29,815 bases of DNA, taken from DASVBJ01 sp036375895. Its GTDB lineage: Bacteria > Actinomycetota > Actinomycetes > JACCUZ01. Location: positions 1 through 29,815 of the forward strand of contig DASVBJ010000181.1 in the NCBI GenBank assembly GCA_036375895.1, read 5' to 3'. The notes under the pieces are model-generated. The model was not told the DNA's origin. It made no database searches and saw only the letters and a list, made by a program, of their open reading frames with translations. Every line of letters begins with the position of its first letter. The first letter of the stretch is position 1. Of this stretch, positions 7,485 to 16,947 are shown piece after piece. Position numbers and translations under genes: made by a program.

Positions 7485-8558
7485 TCAGCCGGCAGGCAGC
7501 GCGCCCGCGAGGTCACGCCACAGGTCGTCGACGTCCTCGATGCCGACCGACAGCCGCAGCAGCGTCTCCGGGACCTCCGGGCTCTCGCCCGACCAGCGCC
7601 GCCGCCGCTCGAGGCTCGACTCCACGCCGCCGAGGCTCGTCGCGTGCACCCACAGCCGGGTCTCGGCGGCGACGCGCTCGGCGGTCTCCGCGTCGCCGTG
7701 CAGCTCGACCGAGATCATCGCGCCGAGACCTGGGTAGTGGACCCGGGCCACAGCCGGGTGTGCGGACAGCCGGTGGGCCAGCTCACCGGCGTTCGCCTGC
7801 GCCCGCTCCATGCGCACGTGCAGCGTGCGCAGACCGCGGAGGGCGAGCCACGCCTCGAAGGTGCCGGGCAGCGCGCCCTGGGTGCTCCGCGTCTCGACCA
7901 GCCGCTCGGCCAGGGCGGCGTCGCGGACCACGGCGACGCCCATCAGGAGGTCGGCGTGCCCGGCGAGGTACTTGGTGGCGCTGTGCACGACCACGCTCGC
8001 GCCGAGCTCCAGGGGCCGATGCAGGATCGGGGTCGCGAAGGTGCTGTCCACGACGCACGGCAGGCCCGCGCCGGCGGCAGCGGACGCGAGGGCCGCGAGG
8101 TCCGCGGTGAGCAGGAGCGGGTTCGTCATCGACTCGGCCCACAGCAGGTCGGCGCCGTCGAGGGCCCGCTGCGCCGCGGCGAGGTCGGTCAGGTCGACGA
8201 GCCGCAGCGTCAGCCGACCCCGCTCCTCCCGCTCGCGCAGCAGCTTCAGCGTCCCGTAGTAGGCCTGCGCCTGGGCGACGACCGTGCCGCCGTCGGGGAC
8301 GAGGTCGAGCACCGCGGCCGTCGCGGCGACGCCGGAGGAGAACGAGGTGGCGATGCCGCCCTCGAGGGCGCCGATGGCGCTCTCGAACATCTCCCAGGTC
8401 GGGTTGCCGTACCGGCCGTAGCCGACCTCGCCGCCGGCGTGATAGGTCGACGCCATGACGACGGGCGGGTTGAGCGGCCCGTCCGGCACGCGCTGCGGTC
8501 GCCCCGCCGTCACCGCCACCGTGGACGCTGACAGCGACGTCTCAGGGGTCTCGGCCAT
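7485..8558 (-). CDS. Cys/Met-metabolism PLP-dependent enzyme (cystathionine gamma-lyase/synthase-like)
   Basis: A 357-residue fold-type I PLP enzyme. Seen: YGRYGNPT (47-54; the Y-x-R phosphate-binding motif), VVDSTFATP with D171 (pyridine nitrogen), SATKYLAGH with the Schiff-base lysine K196, SLGGVESS (308-315) and R335 in LLRLSVGIED (substrate carboxylate). It is shorter than the usual 380-400 residues: the variable loop that normally follows the VxYPGL motif is missing, so YPGL (275-278) runs directly into GAMISVEL. The reaction (beta/gamma elimination or replacement on cystathionine, homocysteine or methionine) cannot be decided. The ATG at 8558 is preceded six bases upstream by a -10-like CATACT, so the mRNA is probably leaderless. 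Divergent from ddl. Confidence 0.88.
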   Translation of the reverse strand: MAETPETSLSASTVAVTAGRPQRVPDGPLNPPVVMASTYHAGGEVGYGRYGNPTWEMFESAIGALEGGIATSFSSGVAATAAVLDLVPDGGTVVAQAQAYYGTLKLLREREERGRLTLRLVDLTDLAAAQRALDGADLLWAESMTNPLLLTADLAALASAAAGAGLPCVVDSTFATPILHRPLELGASVVVHSATKYLAGHADLLMGVAVVRDAALAERLVETRSTQGALPGTFEAWLALRGLRTLHVRMERAQANAGELAHRLSAHPAVARVHYPGLGAMISVELHGDAETAERVAAETRLWVHATSLGGVESSLERRRRWSGESPEVPETLLRLSVGIEDVDDLWRDLAGALPAG

Positions 8559-8563
8559 GCGGC

Positions 8564-8594
8564 GAGTATGCCGGTAGGCGCCCGCGGGTAGTGT
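8564..8594. promoter_or_regulatory. Divergent leaderless promoters (PLP enzyme and ddl)
   Basis: Only 44 bases separate the two ATG codons. On the plus strand TAGTGT (8589-8594) ends eight bases before the ddl ATG at 8603. On the minus strand CATACT (8569-8564) ends five bases before the ATG at 8558. Neither start has an SD. Both fit the TANNNT-then-start-codon pattern of actinobacterial leaderless genes. No clear -35 is visible. Confidence 0.55.
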
Positions 8595-8602
8595 CACTGC
8601 CG

Positions 8603-9748
8603 ATGAGCGAGCACCAGAACGACCCGCAGACCACGTCCGAGCCCAGCCGAAAGACCCGCGTTGCCATCGTCTTCGGCGGCCGCAGCAGCGAGCACGGGAT
8701 CTCGTGCATCTCCGCCGGCAGCGTGCTGAACGCGATCGACCGCGACCGCTACGAGGTGGTCCCCGTCGGCATCTCCCGGGAGGGACGGTGGGTGCTCGCC
8801 GCCGACGAGCCCGCCAAGCTCGCCATCACCGGCGGCACCCTGCCCGCGGTCGAGGAGTCCGGCTCGTCCGTGGTGCTCTCCGGCGACCCCACGAGCCGCG
8901 AGCTGACGGTGCAGGAGCCGGGGAAGGTCCCGCAGCAGCTCGGCGAGGTCGACGTCGTGCTGCCGCTGCTGCACGGCCCGTACGGCGAGGACGGCACCCT
9001 GCAGGGGCTGCTCGAGCTGGCCGGCGTGAGCTACGTCGGCTCGGGCGTCTTCGCGTCCGCCGCGGCCATGGACAAGGGCCACATGAAGGCGCTCCTCGCG
9101 TCCGCGGGCCTGCCCATCGGTCCGTACGCCGTGGTCTCCCCGCGGCAGTGGCAGAGCGACCGGGCGGCGGTCTTCGAGACCGTTGCCGGGCTCGGTTTCC
9201 CGGTCTTCGTCAAACCGTGCCGGGCCGGATCCAGCGTCGGCGTCACCAAGGTGAACGGGCCGGACGACCTGGAGGCCGCCATCGAGCAGGCCCGCTGCCA
9301 CGACCCGCGCGTCATCGTGGAGGCCGCGATCGAGGGCCGCGAGATCGAGTGCGGGGTGCTGGAGAGCGAGGACGGCGGCGAGCCGGAGGCGAGCGTCCCC
9401 GCCGAGATCATCGTCACCGGTCACGACTTCTACGACTTCGAGGCCAAGTACCTCCCCGACGAGGGCACCCAGCTCGACGTGCCCGCCGACCTTCCCGACG
9501 ACGTCGCGCAGCAGGTCCGCGAGCTGGCGTGCAAGGCCTTCGACGCCCTGTCCTGCGAGGGCCTCGCCCGCGTCGACTTCTTCGTCCGTCGCGACGGCGG
9601 CGTGGTCGTCAACGAGGTCAACACGATGCCCGGCTTCACGCCCACGTCGATGTTCCCGTTGATGTGGAAGGAGAGCGGGATCGACTACCCCGCCCTCGTC
9701 GACCGGCTGCTGCAGACCGCGCTGCGCCGGCCGACCGGCCTGCGGTGA
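8603..9748 (+). CDS. ddl: D-alanine--D-alanine ligase
   Basis: A 381-residue ATP-grasp enzyme that makes D-Ala-D-Ala for peptidoglycan, in the cytoplasm. Motifs: VFGGRSSEHGIS (N-terminal substrate domain), LLHGPYGEDGTLQGLLELAGVSYVGSGVFASA, FVKPCRAGSSVGV (ATP-grasp glycine-rich loop), RVDFFVRRDGG and the Mg-binding NEVNTMPGFTPTSMFP. Length is normal. ATG at 8603 is chosen over GTG at 8591 because the TAGTGT -10 overlaps the GTG and places transcription start at the ATG. The first 19 residues are polar and lie before the conserved domain. Confidence 0.96.
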   Translation: MSEHQNDPQTTSEPSRKTRVAIVFGGRSSEHGISCISAGSVLNAIDRDRYEVVPVGISREGRWVLAADEPAKLAITGGTLPAVEESGSSVVLSGDPTSRELTVQEPGKVPQQLGEVDVVLPLLHGPYGEDGTLQGLLELAGVSYVGSGVFASAAAMDKGHMKALLASAGLPIGPYAVVSPRQWQSDRAAVFETVAGLGFPVFVKPCRAGSSVGVTKVNGPDDLEAAIEQARCHDPRVIVEAAIEGREIECGVLESEDGGEPEASVPAEIIVTGHDFYDFEAKYLPDEGTQLDVPADLPDDVAQQVRELACKAFDALSCEGLARVDFFVRRDGGVVVNEVNTMPGFTPTSMFPLMWKESGIDYPALVDRLLQTALRRPTGLR

Positions 9749-9771
9749 CGCTGATCGTCGTCTGACTCGGC

Positions 9772-9849
9772 GTACCAACCGGCACACGTGAGCCGCCTTT
9801 CCGGGGTCGTCGGGGCTGACAACGGGGCCCACTGTGTGCCGGGCGGTAC
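9772..9849. repeat. Long inverted repeat between ddl and the DUF3515 gene
   Basis: The left arm GTACC-AA-CCGGCACAC (9772-9787) pairs with the right arm GTGTGCCGG-GC-GGTAC (9834-9849): 9 bp, a 2x2 mismatch, then 5 bp, with a 46-base loop. It lies between two converging genes and could be a bidirectional terminator, but the long loop is unusual for that. Confidence 0.7.
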
Positions 9850-9894
9850 AACGCGGCGGCCGAGGGCGGGCGCGTCGTGCCGGGCCCGGTCGGG

Positions 9895-10362
9895 TCAGCC
9901 GGCGGCGGGCACCTGACCGCGCACCGCGGGCGCCAGGTCGACCAGCGGCGCGGTGGCCGCGGCCCGCTGCACGGACGCCGGGACCCGCACCTCGACGTTC
10001 GCGGTCCGGCCGACCGTGGTGAAGACGTACGCCGAGCCCGGCTGGAGGAACCACTCCACGTCGTCGACCACGACGACCTCCGAGGTCGCGGTCAGCGATG
10101 CCGGGCGAGGGACGCCGCACCGCAGCACGACGGGAGGGTCGCCCCACGCCGCGACCGGCCCATCGGGAGGCTCGGTCTCGCGGCGGTCACGCCCGTCGAC
10201 GGTCCCGGGCAGGTGGGTGGTGAGCGCGGCGCAGGCGTCGGCGGCGGGGCCGGCCGGCGTCGGCGCGTCGACCGCCACCGGGCCGGCAGCGCACCCGGCG
10301 AGGAACAGCGCGGCGGCCGCGACGGCCGTCAGTCGGTGGGTCAGAGGTGGACGACCGGGCAA
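9895..10362 (-). CDS. DUF3515-family lipoprotein
   Basis: About 155 residues. A short basic N-terminus, a hydrophobic stretch (LTAVAAAALFLAGC) and a lipobox LAGC with C24 indicate a lipoprotein anchored on the outer face of the membrane. The remainder matches the small actinobacterial DUF3515 family (CAALTTHLPGTVDGR..; AAWGDPPVVLRCGVPRP; PASVQRAAATAPLVDLAPAV), function unknown. The start is uncertain: the best in-frame choice is TTG at 10362, overlapping the end of the upstream Lrp-type gene by 22 bases without an SD, which suggests coupled translation. Its place between ddl and the Lrp/thiL pair is conserved in many actinomycetes. Confidence 0.82.
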   Translation of the reverse strand: MPGRPPLTHRLTAVAAAALFLAGCAAGPVAVDAPTPAGPAADACAALTTHLPGTVDGRDRRETEPPDGPVAAWGDPPVVLRCGVPRPASLTATSEVVVVDDVEWFLQPGSAYVFTTVGRTANVEVRVPASVQRAAATAPLVDLAPAVRGQVPAAG

Positions 10363-10577
10363 GTCAGCGTGCGCGTGATGCCGTCAACACTCTGCACCCG
10401 GGCGACGACCAGCTTGCCGAGCTCGTCCACGTTGCGGGCCTCGGCGCGGACGATCACGTCGTAGGGTCCGGTGACGTCCTCGGCGAGCGTGACACCCTTG
10501 ATGTCGGCGATCTCGCGCGCGACGGCCGCGGCCTTGCCGACCTCGGTCTGGATGAGGATGTAGGCCTGAACAACCAT
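10341..10577 (-). CDS. Stand-alone Lrp/AsnC ligand-binding (RAM) domain protein
   Basis: 78 residues (MVVQAYILIQTEVGKAAAVA..), consisting only of the alpha-beta RAM domain of Lrp/AsnC regulators, with no helix-turn-helix. Such proteins form dimers or higher oligomers that bind amino acids and may interact with full-length Lrp proteins; the ligand here is unknown. The ATG at 10577 has GGAGG nine bases upstream (minus strand, 10590-10586). It is divergent from thiL (82 bases between starts) and overlaps the lipoprotein gene downstream, so these two form an operon. Confidence 0.9.
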   Translation of the reverse strand: MVVQAYILIQTEVGKAAAVAREIADIKGVTLAEDVTGPYDVIVRAEARNVDELGKLVVARVQSVDGITRTLTCPVVHL

Positions 10578-10659
10578 GGGCAGGGCCTCCGTAAGGTCGT
10601 CGGTCGGGTCTCGCTCGCAGGCGAACCTATCGGATCAGCGGTGCAGGGATGGAGGGCGC

Positions 10660-11601
10660 ATGGGCCGCACGGTCGGCGAGCTCGGGGAGTTCGGGCTGAT
10701 CGAGCAGGTCGTGGAGCGGCTGCCGGGCGGCCCCTCGGTGCTGCTGGGAGCCGGCGACGACGCGGCGGTCGTGGCCGCGCCCGACGGCAGGGTCGTCGCG
10801 ACCACGGACCTCCTCGTCGAGGGCCGGCACTTCCGCCGGACGTGGTCCGAGGCGTACGACGTGGGCCGCAAGGCGGCCGCACAGAACCTCGCGGACGTCG
10901 CCGCGATGGGCGCCGTGCCCACTGCCCTGCTCGTCGGCCTGGCCGCGCCCGCCGACCTGCCGCTGGACTGGGCGCTGCGGTTCGCCGACGGCCTGCGCGA
11001 GGAGTGCGAGGTGGTCGGTGCGGCGGTGGCGGGTGGCGACGTGGTGCGGTCCGAGCTGCTGACGGTGGCCGTCACCGCCCTGGGCTCGCTCGAGGGCCGC
11101 GAGCCGGTGACGCGGTCGGGCGCCCGTCCCGGTGACGTGGTGGCGGTGGCAGGGCGGCTGGGCTGGGCCGCGGCCGGGCTGGCCGTGCTCTCCCGCGGGT
11201 TCCGCTCACCCCGGGTGCTCGTGGAGGCGCACCGGCGGCCGGCCCCGCCGTACGCGCAGGGACCCCAGGCCGCCACGCTCGGCGCCACCGCGATGATCGA
11301 CGTGAGCGACGGGCTCGTGCAGGACCTGGGACACGTCGCGGCCGCGAGCGGCGTCCGCATCGACATCGCCTCCGGTGTGCTGGAGATCCCCGACGCCTTC
11401 ACCGACACGGCCCGGGCGCTCAACGCCGACCCGCTGCGGTGGGTGCTCACGGGTGGCGAGGACCACGCCCTCGCCGCGTGCTTCCCGGCCGGCACCGACC
11501 TGCCCGCCGGCTGGCGGCTCGTCGGCCGGGTGTCCGAGGGTGAGGGGCTGCTCGTCGACGGCGAGCCCTACGAGGGGCCCGGGGGCTGGCAGTCCTTCTG
11601 A
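10660..11601 (+). CDS. thiL: Thiamine-monophosphate kinase
   Basis: A 313-residue cytoplasmic enzyme that phosphorylates thiamine monophosphate to thiamine pyrophosphate. Visible: LGAGDDAAVV (29-38; metal-binding Asp33/34), TTDLLVEGRHF, QNLADVAAMGA and MIDVSDGLVQDLGHVA, in the order of the AIR-synthase/PurM-like fold. The ATG at 10660 is chosen because it has GGAGGG (10651-10656) just upstream and gives the family N-terminus; a frame extension to 10576 has no support. No TPP riboswitch is apparent upstream. A strong terminator follows. Confidence 0.95.
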   Translation: MGRTVGELGEFGLIEQVVERLPGGPSVLLGAGDDAAVVAAPDGRVVATTDLLVEGRHFRRTWSEAYDVGRKAAAQNLADVAAMGAVPTALLVGLAAPADLPLDWALRFADGLREECEVVGAAVAGGDVVRSELLTVAVTALGSLEGREPVTRSGARPGDVVAVAGRLGWAAAGLAVLSRGFRSPRVLVEAHRRPAPPYAQGPQAATLGATAMIDVSDGLVQDLGHVAAASGVRIDIASGVLEIPDAFTDTARALNADPLRWVLTGGEDHALAACFPAGTDLPAGWRLVGRVSEGEGLLVDGEPYEGPGGWQSF

Positions 11602-11621
11602 CAGCTGCGGCCGGACAGCGA

Positions 11622-11654
11622 AGAGGCCGGCCACCTGAGGGTGGGCCGGCCTCT
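11622..11654. terminator. Bidirectional terminator between thiL and rpmB
   Basis: A perfect 11-bp stem AGAGGCCGGCC (11622-11632) / GGCCGGCCTCT (11644-11654), with three further pairs across a bulge inside it. It lies 20 bases after the thiL stop and 14 bases beyond the rpmB stop on the other strand. Confidence 0.85.
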
Positions 11655-11668
11655 GTCGGGGCGGGAGG

Positions 11669-11854
11669 TCAGCGGGTGACCTTGCCCGCCTTCAGGCACG
11701 AGGTGCAGACGTTGAGGCGCTTCGGCGTGCGGCCGACCATCGCGCGCACCGTCTGGATGTTCGGGTTCCAGCGGCGCTTGGTGCGGCGGTGCGAGTGCGA
11801 GATGTTGTGACCGAAGCCCGGCCCCTTGCCGCAGACGTCGCAGTTGGCAGCCAC
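11669..11854 (-). CDS. rpmB: 50S ribosomal protein L28
   Basis: 61 residues beginning [15 protein letters not shown]. Signature [14 protein letters not shown] and two zinc-ligand pairs C-DV-C (near residue 5) and C-TS-C (near residue 51) place it in the zinc-binding (C+) L28 type. GTG at 11854 matches the family start, with GGAG upstream on the minus strand. It is a monocistronic unit divergent from the DAK2-type gene, with its own promoter and leader hairpin. Confidence 0.95.
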   Translation of the reverse strand: MAANCDVCGKGPGFGHNISHSHRRTKRRWNPNIQTVRAMVGRTPKRLNVCTSCLKAGKVTR

Positions 11855-11897
11855 GGGAGACACTCCAGATTGCGAGGGTGGACGAGCATGGGAGGGC

Positions 11898-11955
11898 GCC
11901 CGGGGTCTCCCGGGCAACCGCAGCAGGGTAACCGAGAGGGGCGCCGCCACGCCAA
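11898..11955 (-). promoter_or_regulatory. rpmB promoter and leader hairpin
   Basis: On the minus strand TTGGCG (11955-11950), a 19-base spacer and TACCCT (11930-11925) form a plausible promoter. The leader of about 65 bases contains a perfect 7-bp hairpin GCCCGGG-AGAC-CCCGGGC (11915-11898). The hairpin could be a regulatory or stabilising element; no known L28 leader motif is recognised. Confidence 0.5.
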
Positions 11956-11965
11956 CCGGCGGTGG

Positions 11966-12003
11966 CACCCGGCCGCCCGACTGCCACCCGGCCGCCCGAC
12001 TAC
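11966..12003. repeat. 19-bp tandem duplication at the DAK2-gene promoter
   Basis: CACCCGGCCGCCCGACTGC (11966-11984) is followed directly by CACCCGGCCGCCCGACTAC (11985-12003), 18 of 19 bases identical. The differing base creates the start of TACCCT (12001-12006), a likely -10 element for the downstream gene. Confidence 0.85.
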
Positions 12004-12057
12004 CCTGCGGCGTGAGCCGCTCGTGACCGCGCCGACCCGAGGAGCAGGACCCCGCAC

Positions 12058-13668
12058 ATGCCGCCGACGCCGCTGCGAGTGCTCGACGCCGCTGCCCTGC
12101 GGGCGTGGGCGCAGGCCGCGAAGGCTGCGCTCGGCGAGGCCCGCGAGGAGATCGACTCCCTCAACGTCTACCCGGTGCCGGACGGCGACACCGGCACGAA
12201 CCTGTACCTCACCGTCGAGGCGGCGGTCGAGGCGCTGTCCGAGGTGGAGGCGGACGCCGGGCCCGGCGAGGTCCTGGCCGCCCTGGCCGAGGGGACGCTG
12301 CTCGGCGCGCGCGGCAACTCCGGGGTCATCCTCAGCCAGATGGTGCGCGGCCTGTCCGAGGCCCTCGGCGACGAGGAGGTGGACGCGGACGCGCTCGGCC
12401 GGGCGCTGACGCTCGCCAGCGAGGCCGCCTACGCCGCCGTGGCCGAGCCGGTGGAGGGCACGATGCTCACGGTGGCCCGGGCCGCCGCCGAGGCGGCGTG
12501 CGACGCCGCCGGGCAGGACGGGCTCGCCCACGTCGTCACGGTCGCCGCGCAGCGGGCCCGGGAGGCGCTCGCCCGCACCCCCGAGCAGCTGGAGGTCCTG
12601 CGGCGGGCCGGCGTGGTGGACGCCGGCGGCCGCGGGGTCTGCGTCCTGCTGGACGCGCTGGAAGGCGTCGTCACCGGTCAGGTGCACCACCCCACGCCGG
12701 AGGAGCGACGCGCCGAGAGCGGGCCGGTGCACCACCCCCACATCGACATCGCGCGCGACGGCCCGGCGTACGAGGTGATGTACCTCCTCGACGCGCCGGC
12801 GGCGGCCATCCCGTCGCTACGGGAGACGCTCGGGCCGCTCGGCGACTCGCTCGTGGTGGTGGGCGGCGAGCCCACCTGGAACGTCCACGTGCACGTCGAC
12901 GACGTGGGCGCCGCCATCGAGGCCGGCGTCGAGGCGGGGCGGCCGCACCGCATCCGCGTGACCAGCTTCCGCGACGCCGCGCTGCAGCAGGACCAGGCGA
13001 GCCCCCAGGGCAGGGGCGTCGTGTCCGTGGTCGCGGGACAGGGCCTCGGCGCGCTGTTCGAGGCGGCCGGCGCCACCGTCGTGCCGGGTGGCCCGGGTCG
13101 GCGCGCGTCGACGGCCGAGCTGCTCGAGGGCGTACGCCGGGCCCGCACCCGGGACGTCATCGTCCTCCCCAACGACGCCGACAGCCTGGCGGTCGCCGAG
13201 GCCGCCGCCGCGGCGGCCCGGGACGAGGGACTGCGCGTCGCCGTGATCCCGACCCGGGCCAGCGTGCAGGCCATCGCCGCGCTGGCCGTGCACGACCCGG
13301 AGCGCCGGTTCGAGGACGACGTGGTCCACATGACCGCGGCGGCCGGGCACTGCCGGCACGGCGGGGTCACCGTGGCCTCCCGCCAGGCCGTGACGATGGC
13401 CGGCGTGTGCCGGGAGGGGGACGTGCTCGGCATCATCGAGGGCGACTTCGCCGTGATCGGCGACGACGCCGTCGCCGTCGCCTGCACCGTGCTCGACCGG
13501 ATGCTGGGCTCGGGCGGCGAGCTCGTGACCTTCGTGACGGGGGCGGACGCCGACGGCGCCCTCGCCCCCGCCCTTGTCGAGCACCTGCACCGCACCCGGC
13601 CGGAGGTCGACACCGTCGTCTACGAGGGGGGCCAGCCGCGCTACCCGCTGCTGCTGGGGGTCGAGTGA
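12058..13668 (+). CDS. DAK2-domain protein (YloV/FakA-like kinase)
   Basis: 536 residues. The N-terminal DAK2 domain (about 5-200) has [17 protein letters not shown] with the metal-binding aspartates, and [14 protein letters not shown] middle domain and a C-terminal DegV-like/FAK1 domain (about 310-535) follow. In Firmicutes the homologue FakA phosphorylates fatty acids held by FakB; in actinobacteria the substrate is not established. The position directly before recG is widely conserved. The ATG at 12058 follows GAGGAG at about 15 bases, rather distant, and AGGA closer by. The stop overlaps the recG GTG (GTGA), so the two are coupled. Confidence 0.88.
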   Translation: MPPTPLRVLDAAALRAWAQAAKAALGEAREEIDSLNVYPVPDGDTGTNLYLTVEAAVEALSEVEADAGPGEVLAALAEGTLLGARGNSGVILSQMVRGLSEALGDEEVDADALGRALTLASEAAYAAVAEPVEGTMLTVARAAAEAACDAAGQDGLAHVVTVAAQRAREALARTPEQLEVLRRAGVVDAGGRGVCVLLDALEGVVTGQVHHPTPEERRAESGPVHHPHIDIARDGPAYEVMYLLDAPAAAIPSLRETLGPLGDSLVVVGGEPTWNVHVHVDDVGAAIEAGVEAGRPHRIRVTSFRDAALQQDQASPQGRGVVSVVAGQGLGALFEAAGATVVPGGPGRRASTAELLEGVRRARTRDVIVLPNDADSLAVAEAAAAAARDEGLRVAVIPTRASVQAIAALAVHDPERRFEDDVVHMTAAAGHCRHGGVTVASRQAVTMAGVCREGDVLGIIEGDFAVIGDDAVAVACTVLDRMLGSGGELVTFVTGADADGALAPALVEHLHRTRPEVDTVVYEGGQPRYPLLLGVE

Positions 13669-15838
13669 GCGGCGGCGCCACGGACCTCACCGCCCCGCTG
13701 CGCCGCGTGGTCGGCGACCGGACCGCCAAGGCGCTCTCCGACGGCCTCGGGCTGGAGACAGTCGAGGACCTGCTGCGCCATTACCCGCGCCGCTACTACG
13801 AGCGCGGCGAGCTCACCGACCTGGCCCGGTTGCGCCCGGGGGAGCACGTCACCGTGCAGGCGACCGTCAGGTCGGTGACGGGCAAGCGCATCCGAACCAA
13901 GCTGCACAAGCTCGACGTGGTCGTCACCGACGGCCGGACCAGCCTCACCCTCACCTTCTTCAACAAGCCCTGGCTCGCCGACCGGCTGCCCGCCGGCACG
14001 GAGGCGTTGTTCGCGGGCAAGGCCGAGCTGTTCAACCGCAAGGTCCAGCTCACCAACCCGGAGGTGCACGTCGGCGACGACGACTCCTTCGCCGGCGGCC
14101 TGCTGCCCGTCTACCCCGCGACGGCCAAGATGGCGTCCTGGCGCATCGGTCAGTGCGTGCGCCTCGTGCTCGACACCCTGGGGGAGGTCCCCGACCCGCT
14201 GCCCGAGGAGGTGCGCGCGCGGCGCGCGCTGCTGCCGCTGCGTGACGCGCTCCTGCTCGTGCACCGGCCCACGTCCCGGGCCGAGGTGGGGCGGGCCCGG
14301 GCGCGGTTGCGGTACGACGAGGCCTTCCTGCTGCAGGCCGTGCTGGCCCAGCGGCGAGCGGCCGCGGCCGCGATGCCCGCGACCCCCCGCGTGGCGTCGG
14401 CGTCGGGCCTGCTCGCGGCGTTCGACGGGCGGCTGCCGTTCGTGCTGACCGACGGCCAGCAGGCCGTCTCGGCCACCATCGCGCACGACCTGGGCCGGTC
14501 GCATCCGATGCACCGGCTGCTGCAGGGCGAGGTCGGCTCGGGCAAGACCGTGGTCGCGCTGCGCGCGATGCTCGCCGTGGTCGATGCCGGCGGCCAGGCC
14601 GCTCTCCTCGCCCCCACGGAGGTGCTCGCCCAGCAGCACCACCGCTCGATCTGCGCCATGCTCGGGCCGCTCGCCGAGCGGGGGCTGCTGGGCGGCTCCG
14701 AGACGGGCACCCGGGTGGCGCTGCTGACCGGCTCGCAGCCCACCGCCGCCCGGCGGGCGAGCCTGCTCGACGTCGCCTCCGGCGAGGCGGGCATCGTCGT
14801 CGGCACGCACGCCCTCATCCAGGACGCCGTCGACTTCTTCGACCTCGGCCTGGTCGTCGTCGACGAGCAGCACCGGTTCGGGGTCGAGCAGCGCGACGCG
14901 CTGCGGGCCAAGGCGGCCAAGCCACCCCACGTGCTCGTGATGACCGCCACGCCCATCCCGCGGACCGTCGCGATGACCGTGTTCGGCGACCTCGACGTGT
15001 CGACCCTCACCGAGCTGCCCAAGGGCCGCTCGCCCATCACCACCCACGTCGTGCCGGCCGGCGAGCGGCCGCACTACCTCGACCGGGCCTGGGAGCGGGT
15101 GCGCGAGGAGGTGGCCGCGGGTCACCAGGCGTACGTCGTGTGCCCGCGCATCGGTGACGCGGAGGGCGCCGAGGAGGACAGCGGGGACGCGCCGGCCGAG
15201 GACGCGGTCGACGAGACCGCGCCCCGCCGGCCCCCGCTCGCGGTGCTCGACGTCGCCGCGCTGCTCGCGGACGGGCCCCTGGCCGGGCTGCGACTCGGCG
15301 TGCTCCACGGTCGGCTGCCCTCCGACGCGAAGGACGACATGATGCGGCGGTTCGCCGCCGGCGAGGTGGACGTGCTCGTCGCGACCACCGTCATCGAGGT
15401 CGGTGTCGACGTGCCCAACGCGACGGCGATGGTGGTCATGGACGCCGACCGGTTCGGCGTCTCCCAGCTGCACCAGCTGCGCGGGCGGGTCGGGCGCGGC
15501 GCGGCGCCCGGGCTGTGCCTGCTCGTCACCGACACGCCAAGCGAGTCGCCGGCCCGGGAGCGGCTGGACGCCGTCGCCGCAACCCTCGACGGCTTCGAGC
15601 TGTCGCGCATCGACCTGGAGCAGCGCCGTGAGGGCGACGTGCTGGGCGCCTCCCAGTCGGGCCGGCGCAGCAGCCTCAAGCTGCTGGCCGTGATCCGGGA
15701 CGAGGACGTCATCGACGCCGCCCGGCAGGACGCGAGTGCGCTCGTCGAGGCCGACCCGGGCCTCGAGCGGCACCCGGCCCTGGCGGCCGCGGTGGCCGCG
15801 CTGGTCGAGGAGGAGCGCGCCGAGTACCTGGAGAAGGC

Positions 15839-15842
<4 letters not shown>
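13665..15842 (+). CDS. recG: ATP-dependent DNA helicase RecG
   Basis: 725 residues. The N-terminal wedge (OB-fold) domain, about 1-200 (ETVEDLLRHYPRRYYERGEL; GKRIRTKLHKLDVVV), binds branched DNA. Helicase domains follow with Walker A GEVGSGKT (about 288), the DEQH box VVVDEQHRFG (about 400), TATPIPRT, and motif VI QLRGRVGRG. RecG reverses forks and unwinds Holliday junctions and R-loops. The GTG at 13665 overlaps the upstream stop by four bases and gives the family N-terminus. An acidic low-complexity insert (EGAEEDSGDAPAEDAVDE) lies between helicase domains after CPRIGDA. The stop overlaps the rsmD start. Confidence 0.96.
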
Positions 15843-16914
<1,072 letters not shown>

Positions 16915-16947
16915 GCCGATCCAGCCGACCTCGAGGAACCGCTTCCT

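Noticed and set aside
8594..10147. 517-codon minus-strand frame opposite ddl
   Set aside because: Shadow of ddl; no recognisable domain and it runs across the intergenic palindrome.
10577..10660. TPP riboswitch upstream of thiL
   Set aside because: The 82-base spacer lacks the conserved THI-box words (CUGAGA and the ACCUGA-type core), and is too short once the two promoters are allowed for.
12105..13664. In-frame extension of recG by 520 codons upstream
   Set aside because: The translation there is Arg/Gly-rich noise in another frame of the DAK2 gene. RecG begins at the GTG (13665) overlapping the DAK2 stop and starts with the family N-terminus.
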